Source of the DNA: an uncultured Christensenellaceae bacterium
GTDB taxonomy: Bacteria; Bacillota; Clostridia; Christensenellales; Christensenellaceae
Reading direction: 5' to 3'
Assembly (NCBI GenBank): GCA_934373295.1
Contig: CAKROK010000023.1
Span: forward strand, 1 to 28,912
DNA: 28,912 nucleotides
Within the stretch, counting starts at the first letter, position 1; every line of letters begins with the position of its first letter. The position numbers and the translations under genes were made by a program. The notes under the pieces are model-generated. The model ran no database searches. It worked only from the letters and a program-made list of their open reading frames with translations, and was not told the DNA's origin. This document shows positions 16,162-23,843 of the stretch, piece after piece.

Positions 16162-17238
16162 TCAGGATACGGTCACGCTTAACTCGACTACATCAGATGT
16201 AAAGGGAGTCGCCGTTCCGCCGAAAGCCACCGCCTTTATGACGTGTTTGCCCGTGCCTAAGCCGGACGCGGTTATCGCGGAGGAATAATTCTTCGCCTTT
16301 ACGTCAAATCTGGGGTCGCCGCCGTCCACAGTGTATCTAATCTCGGATGCGTTCTCGCTCGTTATCGTGATGCTGCCGGATGCCTGCGCGATGACGGGGT
16401 TTGCCTGCTTCTTGGATGTGAGCACGAGCGTCCATACGCCGCCCGCCTTATTGGAGAGCACAAATGCGTCGTAGTATACTCTGCCCTCCATGAGCCAGCC
16501 GTCGATTCCCGGAGGATTGGAGTGAGTCTTATAGCTAGAGATCTTTCTCGGAAGGAGTAAGCTGTCCTTTCTCGCAAGCATCGCGTAGCAATCTGCGGGG
16601 AAATACGATGTAGGAAGCACGACCACCTTCGCGCCCATGAACTCGCCTATGACGCCCTTTGAAAACGCCTTTTCGGCGAGCTTGTCTATCGCATTGAATT
16701 CGCTTGAGAGCTTTAACAGCTTGAACATCTCTGCACTCAGATAAATATATCTCTCATCCTCGGGTACAAAGCTGTCCGTCAGGTGCTGTACGCCCTCCGC
16801 AAGCGCCGCCACAATGGTGGATTTCGTGGGCTTCGCGTCTATGGACGCTACCTTGCCCGCCTCGTTTACCCACTTTTTGAGCGCATATTTCTCCGTAGCG
16901 GGGGTAACTACTCCCCTTATCTGCTCGTTCATCCACGCGCCTGCGGATATGCTCATCATGGAGTCGTCGTAGTTTCCTCTGTCGAGCGTCTTTGTGAAGC
17001 CCTTGTCCTGCGTTAGCGTAAGCTCCTGGATGACCGTGTCCATCTCCGCCGCCGTGCCGTATCTGTTCTGGCCGCTCCTCTGATAGTCCACAAGCTCCGT
17101 CGTCACGGGGCTGTATATCCTCACTGTCTTCGCCCCGTCGAACTTAAACCTAGGGTTGACCTTGCCGTCGAAATACGATGCCGGCTTAAACGCCTCGTCA
17201 AACTGTTTTTCATACTTTACCGCTAAATTTACTGCCAT
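16162..17238 (-). CDS. Phage major coat protein with C-terminal Ig-like domain
   Basis: The 358-residue product directly follows the scaffold gene. Residues 1-275 look like an HK97-fold coat protein of the kind paired with separate scaffolds (VNPRFKFDGAKTVRIYSPVT, DKGFTKTLDRGNYDDSM, FMGAKVVVLPTSYFP). From about residue 280 there is an extra domain with ITITSENASEIRYTVDGGDP and a closing beta strand. This resembles the chitobiase/beta-hexosaminidase C-terminal (Ig-like) fold and would be displayed on the capsid surface. The coat assignment rests on context and pattern; the added domain is clearer. Confidence 0.82.
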   Translation of the reverse strand: MAVNLAVKYEKQFDEAFKPASYFDGKVNPRFKFDGAKTVRIYSPVTTELVDYQRSGQNRYGTAAEMDTVIQELTLTQDKGFTKTLDRGNYDDSMMSISAGAWMNEQIRGVVTPATEKYALKKWVNEAGKVASIDAKPTKSTIVAALAEGVQHLTDSFVPEDERYIYLSAEMFKLLKLSSEFNAIDKLAEKAFSKGVIGEFMGAKVVVLPTSYFPADCYAMLARKDSLLLPRKISSYKTHSNPPGIDGWLMEGRVYYDAFVLSNKAGGVWTLVLTSKKQANPVIAQASGSITITSENASEIRYTVDGGDPRFDVKAKNYSSAITASGLGTGKHVIKAVAFGGTATPFTSDVVELSVTVS

Positions 17239-17287
17239 TTTTTCTTCTTTCTCCTATCTGTTATTTCTGTTTTCCTGTTTTTTGTGT

Positions 17288-17878
17288 TTACAACCTCGCG
17301 AGCAGCATTCTCGCAAAGGCGTCGTCCTCGTTTCCTCTGCCCTCTGTGTGCAGCGCGCCCGGGGTCTTTCTCGCATTTTTCATCTCCGCCAGCTTTTCTT
17401 TCAAGATGCGGTTTTCATATTTTAGATATGCTCCCTCGATGTCTCCCCCGTTGAGCGCCGCCTGTCTCACCTCTTCAGGCAGACCGTCCTCCTTTGCGAG
17501 CTGCGGATGCTTCTTAAAAAACTCTATAAGCTCCTCCAGCCCCTGCTGTTCATTCTTCTGCTCTTTTTCCTGCTCGTTTTGCATTTCAGGATTGGTTTCA
17601 TCCTCGCCCAGCAGCATGTCCAAAAGCTCACCCACGCTCATTCCCGCCGCCTGCGCGAGCTTATTCAGCTTTTCAAGCTCCGGATTCTCTCTCAGCTTTT
17701 TAAGCTCCTCATAAACGTGGTCATAGTTCATGCCCTTCTGTGCAAGCTCGATCGCCCTCTGTTTGTCGAGGCTCATCTGCTCGCCGTTGTACTTTATGTC
17801 AAGGGTGAATTCGTTTTCAGGCTCGTTTTGCCCGTTTTTCATGCCCATAACATCATTTTGCTTCATTTCCTTTTTCAT
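17288..17878 (-). CDS. Phage scaffolding protein
   Basis: A 196-residue, highly charged, helical protein between portal and coat genes. It has a Glu/Gln/Asn-rich low-complexity centre (NEQEKEQKNEQQ) and a basic C-terminal helix, the usual make-up of capsid scaffolds that assemble the procapsid and then leave. The start overlaps the portal 3' end by 26 bases, with GGAG seven bases upstream. Function is inferred from composition and gene order. Confidence 0.8.
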   Translation of the reverse strand: MKKEMKQNDVMGMKNGQNEPENEFTLDIKYNGEQMSLDKQRAIELAQKGMNYDHVYEELKKLRENPELEKLNKLAQAAGMSVGELLDMLLGEDETNPEMQNEQEKEQKNEQQGLEELIEFFKKHPQLAKEDGLPEEVRQAALNGGDIEGAYLKYENRILKEKLAEMKNARKTPGALHTEGRGNEDDAFARMLLARL

Positions 17879-19367
17879 TTTCAGTCTCCTTTTTCTTTTT
17901 TGCCTGTTCTATCATTCTCGCCTTGTTGGGTATCGTCCCCGCGGGCATCCCCTCAAGGTATTCCACCGCGTCTATTAGCCCCGCCTTATATAGGTTTTCC
18001 AGCGTGGTCGTCGCGGTCATCTCACTCCAATATGCCGCCGCGCCTATGTCGATGTTGAGCTTCATGCGCGACTGGTCGAATATCGAAAAGTCAACAGATC
18101 TCTCCGTATACTCTCCATCTTCTTCCAGCACCATCCTGCGCCGCCCGTAATACGCGCTCATTATGTCTATGCAGCATCTCACAAAGTCCTCAGTAAAGCG
18201 GTAGTATTCCTGGCGCACCAGTTCTAAGGGTATTGCCGTCGCCTTCTGTACCGCGATTATTGCGGATGTGTTCTCCGGTGAGACGTTTCCCAGCGCCGCG
18301 TCCGATGCTCCCATGAGCTCCTTCGTGTGCCCGATGAACTTGTCGATGTACTCGCTCACCTGTCCGCTCATGGAAATCGAATGTCTGTCCGTGTATATGA
18401 CGTCGTTCGGGTCGCCCGTCACGGCTATGGGCTTTATGCCGCCCGTCCATCCCTTTAGCTTGTTCCTGTTGTAGAATACTCTCGGGAACGCCTGCTGCTT
18501 TATGAACTGCTGAGCCATCGCCGCCATTTTGTTTATAGCGATCTGATTGGGTATAAGCCCCTCTATCGCGCTTACTCCATGATAGCTGCCCTTCTTTCTC
18601 TCCCAGTTCATGTAGCATATCGGATATCTCTTTATGCCCATGCATACGGGCGGGCGCACAGTCCCCTCCCTAACGACTTTTGTGAACCACACTCTGCCGT
18701 CCTTCATGTAGTATTTCGTTATCACGGTGCATCTCTTATCTCTCGATGCGCTTTCGTCCTCAAAGGGTGAATCGTCCATGCTCGCCGACGGCTCAAGCCC
18801 GCTTCTTCCCATCTCACGCTTAACGTCCTCAATGCTCCTTCTCGACGCTATGAGTATGTAGGGCTGCCTGTTCACGTCCGGATTATACGGATCCGCGAAA
18901 TATACGTCCGTGTTGTCTATCAGCTCACATCCGATCCTTCCGTAATATCCATCCGCGCCCTCCTCGTTCGGCTCGTAGTATAGGTGTATGCACCCGTCTC
19001 CCGTGACCGCCGCGTCTCTTAGCATCCTCCTCGTGAGCTGTGAATATCTGTTTTCCTCCATCACGAGCAGTATCTGCTCCTTTAACGCCTCATTTAACGC
19101 CCTCCTTGCCGAGTCGTTTTTCGCATTGAATTCGCGCATCGATATCCCGACGTTATCCGACGCAAGCATCGCTATAAAATAGTTGACTACGCGCTTTAGT
19201 ATGTTGAATACCGGCTTGTCCATGTCCGGCGCATTTACGCCTTCCCACTGCTTCCCGATAAAGAAGTCCTCCTGCTCCTTCACCTTTTCTTCCAGCCCTA
19301 TCGACGCGTTATACTGTCTGCACTGCGCGTATTCCTCAAAGATTTCCTGCGCCGATGTCCTTATCAT
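17853..19367 (-). CDS. Phage portal protein
   Basis: About 504 residues, the size of podovirus-type portals that form the ring at the DNA-entry vertex. Recognisable portal features are the early EDFFIGKQWEG and KPVFNILKRVVNYF segments, RRMLRDAAVTGDGCIHLYYE, a central GYYGRIGCELIDNTDVYFADP and the long helix near NVSPENTSAIIAVQKATAIP. I chose the ATG at 19367 because GGGAGGTG lies eight bases upstream; a GTG three codons earlier sits inside that site. No terminase gene precedes it, which is unusual since terminase normally lies directly upstream. Confidence 0.88.
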   Translation of the reverse strand: MIRTSAQEIFEEYAQCRQYNASIGLEEKVKEQEDFFIGKQWEGVNAPDMDKPVFNILKRVVNYFIAMLASDNVGISMREFNAKNDSARRALNEALKEQILLVMEENRYSQLTRRMLRDAAVTGDGCIHLYYEPNEEGADGYYGRIGCELIDNTDVYFADPYNPDVNRQPYILIASRRSIEDVKREMGRSGLEPSASMDDSPFEDESASRDKRCTVITKYYMKDGRVWFTKVVREGTVRPPVCMGIKRYPICYMNWERKKGSYHGVSAIEGLIPNQIAINKMAAMAQQFIKQQAFPRVFYNRNKLKGWTGGIKPIAVTGDPNDVIYTDRHSISMSGQVSEYIDKFIGHTKELMGASDAALGNVSPENTSAIIAVQKATAIPLELVRQEYYRFTEDFVRCCIDIMSAYYGRRRMVLEEDGEYTERSVDFSIFDQSRMKLNIDIGAAAYWSEMTATTTLENLYKAGLIDAVEYLEGMPAGTIPNKARMIEQAKKKKETENEKGNEAK

Positions 19368-19536
19368 CTGTCTCACCTCCCGTCCTGTAGCTCATCATGT
19401 TTTCGAGCTGTCTTTTCTGCCTTTCAAGCTCCTCCGTCTCCTCCTTTGAAAGCGGCTGTCCGCGCGTTATCAGCTTGATCTCTTTTAGGAGCATTATCGC
19501 CGCTCCCGCCTGAATCGTCGCCGCTATCAAAATCAT
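19336..19536 (-). CDS. Small membrane protein at the head of the phage cassette
   Basis: A 66-residue protein with one N-terminal hydrophobic helix (about 2-17) and a charged helical tail (SKEETEELERQKRQLENMM). It overlaps the portal gene by about 30 bases. The only start is an ATG whose nearest Shine-Dalgarno (AAGGAGG) lies about 20 bases upstream, unusually far, so expression is uncertain. I do not recognise a family. Confidence 0.55.
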   Translation of the reverse strand: MILIAATIQAGAAIMLLKEIKLITRGQPLSKEETEELERQKRQLENMMSYRTGGETDDKDIGAGNL

Positions 19537-19664
19537 TAGTTCTATCGTCTGCCTTACCTCCTTGTCTTTTTTCCTCTCTTTATTACCCTACCTCCCGCTG
19601 CGCTTCGAGGGAGAGGTCTCCTCAAAGCTCCCGTGCATTCCCAATGCTCAGCTGTATTTTAGCT

Positions 19665-19701
19665 AAAAAAAATCACCCCGAGGGTTCATCCTCCTAAGGT
19701 G
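19665..19701 (-). terminator. Terminator-like hairpin in the phage leader
   Basis: On the minus strand CACC...GAGG-loop-CCTC...GGTG, an imperfect stem with T-G pairs and a bulge, is followed by eight T. It sits about 130 bases upstream of the first phage ORF, so it would stop read-through into the cassette or act as an attenuator. Confidence 0.5.
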
Positions 19702-19951
19702 CTCTTATCGTTTTTTGTATTCCTTTGTCGTTTTATGTCACTTTTCCAATATCAGCCCGCCTATAAAAGACACGTCCCGCGCATTTTTCTAAAATCCCAC
19801 GCCGTTTTTCTCCCCTTTTCCCCGACGCAAATCAAACCTTGATTCAATAAACAGGTTGCTTTGCTCACGCAAAGCTCCATTTTAACCCCCGCCGCCACGC
19901 CGTCCCGCTCAATATAAAAAGCTTCATCTCACACGTATCCGCGCGGCGCAG

Positions 19952-20055
19952 CTTCCCCCGCCAAAAGGCTCCCGCCTTTTCGCGGGGGAAGTCGCCCGCC
20001 CGCCTTCGGCGGGCGGGCAGTTTTTGCGCGTCCTCCTGCGTAGGCCGCGCAAAAA
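19952..20055. repeat. Three adjacent strong hairpins
   Basis: Hairpin 1: 17-bp arms 19952-19968 and 19975-19991 with one mismatch. Hairpin 2: GCCCGCCCGCC-TTC-GGCGGGCGGGC (19994-20018), followed on the plus strand by AGTTTTT, like a plus-strand terminator. Hairpin 3: TTTTTGCGCG...CGCGCAAAAA (20021-20055), symmetric and so possibly two-way. Together they form a compact structured block of unknown role, possibly a dispersed intergenic repeat. Confidence 0.6.
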
Positions 20056-20106
20056 CCTGCGCCGCTCCTCCCCGTCATTGCCCTTCCGCCCACTTTTCTA
20101 CAATAG

Positions 20107-20132
20107 AAAAAAGGCCGCCTTTTCAAGCGACC
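20107..20132 (-). terminator. Rho-independent terminator of the greA-dus operon
   Basis: On the minus strand GGTCGC-TTGAAAAG-GCGGCC makes a 6-bp stem with one T-G pair, followed by six T, just past the dus stop. Confidence 0.75.
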
Positions 20133-20137
20133 TCTTA

Positions 20138-21142
20138 TCAATCTCCTCTTTGTTCAAACCTGTTTTTGCCGTTATCCTCGATAGCCTCGATGACCTCCTG
20201 CATAAGCCCCGCATATTCCTCCAGCGTCTCGACCTTCACCGCCCTCTGCCGGTATGCCGCGCCGCCTCTTATTCCCTTTAAGTACCAACATGCGTGCTTT
20301 CTAAGCTCGCGTATCGCCGCGTGCTCTCCCTTTAGCCTGCATGCCTCTCTCGCCTGGATTATCGCGGATTCAAGCCTTTCTTCCGCGCTCGTCGGCTCAT
20401 AGCTCCCCGTCTCAAGGTATTGCCGCACCCTTCTAAAAATCTGTGGGTCGCCCAGTGCGCCGCGCGCTATCATTATCCCGTCCGCTTTTGTGTATTGCAA
20501 AATTTCCCGGGCATTTTCCGGCGTGAAGATGTCCCCGTTCGCTATCACGGGGATTTTTACGCTCTGCTTAACGCGCGCTATTATGTCCCAGTCCGCCTTG
20601 CCCTCGTAATATTGCTGTCTCGTCCGTCCGTGTACGGTTATCCCGTCCGCGCCCGCGTCCTCCAGCCTTTTTGCGAATTCTACTGCGTTAACGCTGTTTT
20701 CGTCAAAGCCCTTTCTGAACTTCGCCGTTACGGGCAGGCTGACGCTCTTTTTAAGCTCGCTTATTATCCTCGCCGCCGTCTCCGGCTCCTTCATGAGTGC
20801 GCTGCCCTCGCCGTTGTTCACAATTTTTGGCGCGGGGCAGCCCATGTTAACGTCGAACAGCGCAATCTTCTCCCCCATGTTCTGCTCGAGCTGCGCCGCC
20901 ATCTGCGCTATCGTCTCCGGCTCTCTGCCGAATAGCTGTACTCCCGCAGTTCTCTCCGTCGGGCCGATATCTATCAGCTCAAATGTCTTTTGATTGTTGT
21001 ATTTTATCCCCTTAGCGCTCACCATTTCAGTAAAAGTGAGGCCCGCACCCTCCTCGGCGCAGACCTCCCTGAATGCCCTGTCCGTTATTCCGGCCAGCGG
21101 CGCTAAAAATACCATGTTTTTCGCTGCTCTATATGTTTCCAA
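20138..21142 (-). CDS. dus: tRNA-dihydrouridine synthase (DusB-like)
   Basis: Flavoenzyme that reduces uridine to dihydrouridine in tRNA D-loops. The 334 residues show the family order: VFLAPLAGITDRAF (11-24), VQLFG (68-72), catalytic C102 in NMGCPAPK, FMN/RNA-binding K141 in TAKFRKGF, ITVHGRTRQQYY, and IANGDI with GIMIARGALGDP. Length is typical. The start is a TTG directly after the upstream stop (TAA-TTG) with AGAGGG before it; an ATG nine codons later has no ribosome site. Last gene of the greA operon. Confidence 0.94.
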   Translation of the reverse strand: METYRAAKNMVFLAPLAGITDRAFREVCAEEGAGLTFTEMVSAKGIKYNNQKTFELIDIGPTERTAGVQLFGREPETIAQMAAQLEQNMGEKIALFDVNMGCPAPKIVNNGEGSALMKEPETAARIISELKKSVSLPVTAKFRKGFDENSVNAVEFAKRLEDAGADGITVHGRTRQQYYEGKADWDIIARVKQSVKIPVIANGDIFTPENAREILQYTKADGIMIARGALGDPQIFRRVRQYLETGSYEPTSAEERLESAIIQAREACRLKGEHAAIRELRKHACWYLKGIRGGAAYRQRAVKVETLEEYAGLMQEVIEAIEDNGKNRFEQRGD

Positions 21143-21769
21143 TTAACCCTCTTTTGCGTCTGTGTCGCCCTCAGCCTTAACATCCTCGTCTCCCGCGCTC
21201 TCCGCCTTTTTGGGATCGGGCGTGGGCAAGGGGAAGAGTATCTCCGGCTCTATGGTCTGCGTGAGCTGCGCGTCCGTCACTATCCATTCGTCGTCCGTCT
21301 TTTTAACGGTCACGTCGTACTCTCCGCTGTCCATGAGATAGTCCTTCTTTAAGAGCGATGCATCCACCGTGTCGTTTACGAGCGTTGCGCGCACGTCCTC
21401 CACGACGTCCGTCACCTTGAGCTTTACCTCGCCGTTCCACGGCCATACCAGCTTTAGCTGAACGTCCGTGTCCTGGTTGTAATTCGTCACGTTATATGCG
21501 CGGTTATCGTTCGCCGTTTTGAGTCCTGTTTTTTTTAAGTATTCCTCGCTGAAGACCCTGTCCAAAAGCGCCGTATCGTCGTTGTCCGTCTGCTTGAGCA
21601 TCGCCGATGAGCGCAGTGTGAATGCGTCCTTTACGAGCACCTGTACGTTCATCGTGTTCATCGCCGTGAGGAACGCCAGCAGTATCACAAATACGGCGCA
21701 AAGCACCGCTGCAATCTTGCCTATGATGTAGCCGAAAAATTTTGCTGTCACTTTAACCGGTTCGTTCAT
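21143..21769 (-). CDS. Hypothetical one-TM protein with extracytoplasmic domain
   Basis: A 208-residue protein I do not recognise. A hydrophobic helix (about 10-37) precedes a largely polar domain with mixed beta strands (YNVTNYNQDTDVQLKLVW, GEYDVTVKKTDDEWIV) and ends in an acidic, low-complexity tail (ESAGDEDVKAEGDTDAKEG). It is probably anchored in the membrane with the domain outside, although there is no signal-peptidase site that would release it. It sits between greA and dus with very short gaps, so it is cotranscribed with them. Confidence 0.85.
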   Translation of the reverse strand: MNEPVKVTAKFFGYIIGKIAAVLCAVFVILLAFLTAMNTMNVQVLVKDAFTLRSSAMLKQTDNDDTALLDRVFSEEYLKKTGLKTANDNRAYNVTNYNQDTDVQLKLVWPWNGEVKLKVTDVVEDVRATLVNDTVDASLLKKDYLMDSGEYDVTVKKTDDEWIVTDAQLTQTIEPEILFPLPTPDPKKAESAGDEDVKAEGDTDAKEG

Positions 21770-21816
21770 GTATACCTCATTTCCCTGCGACGCTGCCGCT
21801 TTGTCCCGTTTTTTTA

Positions 21817-22302
21817 TCAGTCTCTCTCCGCCTTGGATATCTCGAGTATCTTATAGCTGAAAGTTCCGCCCTCTGCGTCTACGTTTACCGTCTCGCCGAC
21901 CTTGTGTCCCAAAAGCGCCTGTCCGACGGGCGATTCGTTTGAAATATTGTTCTTGAAGATATCCGCTTCGGATGAGCCCAATATCTGATACGTCTCCTCC
22001 TCGTTGAATTCGAGGTCTAAGAGCTTCACCTTCGTGCCTATGCTGACTACGTTTAAGTCGACCTGATCGTCGTCCACGACCACCGCCGCCTTTAACTGCG
22101 CTTCAAGCTCGAGTATCTTTCCCTCTATTCTCGACTGCTCGTTTCTCGCCTCGGTGTACTCCGCGTTCTCGCTCAAATCGCCGAACGACCTCGCGACCTT
22201 TATCTGCTCGGATATCTCCGCTCTTTTGACTGTTTTTAAGTACTCGAGCTGCTCCTCGAGCTGTGCCTTTCCGGTTTTTGTAAGTACGAATTCCTTTGCC
22301 AT
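21817..22302 (-). CDS. greA: Transcription elongation factor GreA
   Basis: Rescues backtracked RNA polymerase by stimulating cleavage of the nascent RNA. The 161-residue protein has the N-terminal antiparallel coiled coil with the acidic tip motif FGDLSENAEYTEA and the C-terminal FKBP-like domain (SPVGQALLGHKVGETV). I start it at the ATG at 22302 (MAKEFVLTKTG), which matches the family. The open frame extends 21 codons further to a TTG, but that stretch is the 5' leader just downstream of the promoter at 22373-22401. The ribosome site is weak. Confidence 0.95.
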   Translation of the reverse strand: MAKEFVLTKTGKAQLEEQLEYLKTVKRAEISEQIKVARSFGDLSENAEYTEARNEQSRIEGKILELEAQLKAAVVVDDDQVDLNVVSIGTKVKLLDLEFNEEETYQILGSSEADIFKNNISNESPVGQALLGHKVGETVNVDAEGGTFSYKILEISKAERD

Positions 22303-22372
22303 ATCTCTTATACCGCCATTACTTGTTGTTATATTGCTTGAGTTTTGCTTGAGTTGCCCTCGCAATTAGTTA

Positions 22373-22401
22373 ATTATATTATTTTACCGCCCTTTTGTCA
22401 A
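22373..22401 (-). promoter_or_regulatory. Consensus sigma-A promoter of the greA operon
   Basis: Minus-strand TTGACA (22396-22401), exactly 17 bases, then TATAAT (22373-22378): a perfect consensus match. The -35 box overlaps the sigH stop codon. The leader is about 60-65 bases and carries a direct repeat (ACTCAAGCAA twice). Confidence 0.85.
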
Positions 22402-23006
22402 CTTTTTAGGTCGTCTGACTCGTTTATTTCCAGCTTCGCGAGCTTGGCCTTCGCCCTTTGCAGCGCGTTGTCTATGGACTTCTTGGGCTTATTCAGTCTC
22501 ACGGATATCTCCGCATACGATTTTCCCTCGAGATATAGGTCCATCACGCTGTTTTCAAAGTCGCTCAGGTTGTCGTGTATCTTCGTGCGCACTCCCCTGA
22601 ACCGCTCGTTTTCGATGTAAATGTCCTCCGGGCTCATCGCGCTTTCGTCCGGGAGTATCTCCTCTAACGTCTTTTCGCAGTCCTCCTCAAATACGGGGCG
22701 ATTCAGCGATACAAAGCTGTTTAACGGCTGGTGTTTTATCCTGTTCGCCGCCTTTATCGCCGTTATCATCTGCCGCATTATGCATAGCTCCGCAAACGTC
22801 CTGAAAGATACGTTTTTTTGCGCGTCAAAATCCCTTACCGCCTTGTATAGCCCTATCATGCCCTCCTGTATGAGGTCGTCGCAGTCTCCCCCGATGAGGT
22901 AGTATCTGCGCGCCATGGAGCGCACATATCCCTTGTATTTGTATAAAATGTAGTCCGTCGCCTCCGGCATATCCCCATGCTCGCGTATTATCTGTTCATC
23001 CGTCAT
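22398..23006 (-). CDS. sigH: RNA polymerase sigma-H factor
   Basis: Sigma-70-family factor for the transition to stationary phase and sporulation. Region 2 is clear (YYLIGGDCDDLIQEGMIGLY then KAVRDFD and FRTFAELCIMRQM), and region 4 has SYAEISVRLNKPKKSIDNAL, where KSIDNALQR is distinctive of SigH. I start at the ATG at 23006, which has GAGGA ten bases upstream (202 residues). A TTG at 23069, right after the rlmB stop, would give 223 residues but lacks a clear ribosome site. Gene order mrnC-rlmB-sigH is conserved in Bacillota. Confidence 0.92.
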   Translation of the reverse strand: MTDEQIIREHGDMPEATDYILYKYKGYVRSMARRYYLIGGDCDDLIQEGMIGLYKAVRDFDAQKNVSFRTFAELCIMRQMITAIKAANRIKHQPLNSFVSLNRPVFEEDCEKTLEEILPDESAMSPEDIYIENERFRGVRTKIHDNLSDFENSVMDLYLEGKSYAEISVRLNKPKKSIDNALQRAKAKLAKLEINESDDLKS

Positions 23007-23072
23007 GCTCTTGAAGTCCTCGGGATGTGTGATATGCCTGTTCTCGCCGTTTTTTACCGTGTTAGTCAAGTA

Positions 23073-23843
23073 TTATTTACCGTCCTTCAGCGCCTGCTGT
23101 CTCTGTCTTTCGTATATCATTATCGCCGCCGCAGCCGATGCGTTGAGCGATTGTACCTGTCCTTTCAGGTCGATCTTTACCACAAAATCGCTCTTTTCCT
23201 TTACGAGCCGCGATACTCCCTCGCCCTCTGCGCCTATTATGAGCATCATCGGTCCCGTGAGGTCCGCCTTTGCCGCGCTCTGTCCGTCCATGTCCGCGCA
23301 CGCGACCCATACTCCGCGCTCTTTTAGCTCCTCTATCGTGTTTACGAGGTTGCCTACCTTTATCACGGGGATGTATTCCTCCGCACCGCATGCCGTCTTG
23401 CATGCCGCCGCCGTGAGGCTCGCGCTCTTTCTTTTAAGCGTTATTACGCCGTGCGCCCCCAGCGCCTCCGCGCTCCTTATTATCGCGCCGAAGTTGTGCG
23501 GGTCGCTTATCCCGTCAAGGGCTATCAAAAACACGTCCTCGTCCCTGTCCTCTGCCAGCTTGAACGCATCCTCTATTTCGGAATACTTTGCCGAGGGTAT
23601 CTGCGCCGCGACTCCCTGATGATTTGCCGGCTTGCCCTCGTATCCGTATGGCGCGGAAAGCTCGTCCAGCTTGTTTTTAGGCACTTCCTTTACTATTATC
23701 CCGTGCTTTTTCGCGAGCGCCGCTATCTCCCTGCCTATCCTGTCGTCGTTTCCCCTTTGAAGCAGTATGCAGTCGATGTCTCTGCCGCTCCTAATCGCCT
23801 CTTTTACCGTATTTCTGCCTATTATCACATTTTCGCTTTCCAT
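23073..23843 (-). CDS. rlmB: 23S rRNA 2'-O-ribose methyltransferase, RlmB/TrmH type
   Basis: SpoU-family methyltransferase with a C-terminal trefoil knot that binds S-adenosylmethionine. The 256-residue protein starts with the small substrate-binding domain (IIGRNTVKEAIRSGRDIDCI). It then shows motif 1 (ALDGISDPHNFGAIIRSAEA), motif 2 (LIIGAEGEGVSRLV) and motif 3 (VQSLNASAAAAIMIYE). RlmB modifies G2251 in the peptidyl-transferase region; the exact target here is inferred from family and operon. The start ATG abuts the mrnC stop. Confidence 0.93.
   Translation of the reverse strand: MESENVIIGRNTVKEAIRSGRDIDCILLQRGNDDRIGREIAALAKKHGIIVKEVPKNKLDELSAPYGYEGKPANHQGVAAQIPSAKYSEIEDAFKLAEDRDEDVFLIALDGISDPHNFGAIIRSAEALGAHGVITLKRKSASLTAAACKTACGAEEYIPVIKVGNLVNTIEELKERGVWVACADMDGQSAAKADLTGPMMLIIGAEGEGVSRLVKEKSDFVVKIDLKGQVQSLNASAAAAIMIYERQRQQALKDGK

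Larger units (their letters stand above)
19537..20137. other. Gene-free, hairpin-rich gap upstream of the phage cassette
   Basis: About 600 bases with no convincing gene. It holds the dus terminator (20107-20132), three adjacent hairpins (19952-20055), a small hairpin GCTTTGC-GTGA-GCAAAGC (19858-19875) and a terminator-like hairpin (19665-19701). Between that and the portal region are short dyads (GCATT-GGG-AATGC, CTCCC..GGGAG). A 39-codon ORF beginning near 19880 (minus strand) has GGGGG five bases before its ATG, but its composition is unconvincing. I see no clear promoter for the phage genes and no terminase or integrase remnant. Confidence 0.6.

Noticed and set aside
19680..19695. AGGAGGATG as a start of a leader peptide before the phage genes
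   Set aside because: There is no spacing between AGGAGG and ATG, and the frame stops after eight codons inside the terminator-like T run.
10843..19701. Attachment-site direct repeats bounding the phage cassette
   Set aside because: I compared the two flanks by eye and found no matching core; no tRNA gene lies at either end.
19763..19882. A 39-codon minus-strand ORF with a nearby GGGGG
   Set aside because: Very short, with a composition that does not look like a domain, and it overlaps a simple hairpin; too weak to list as a gene.
19929..20141. A 70-codon Arg/Gly-rich minus-strand ORF
   Set aside because: It is a translation of the GC-rich hairpin block and the dus 3' flank, with no ribosome site and no protein-like pattern.
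22303..22365. N-terminal extension of GreA from an upstream TTG
   Set aside because: The extra 21 residues are not in the family. The stretch is the untranslated leader right after the promoter, and the family start is the ATG at 22302.
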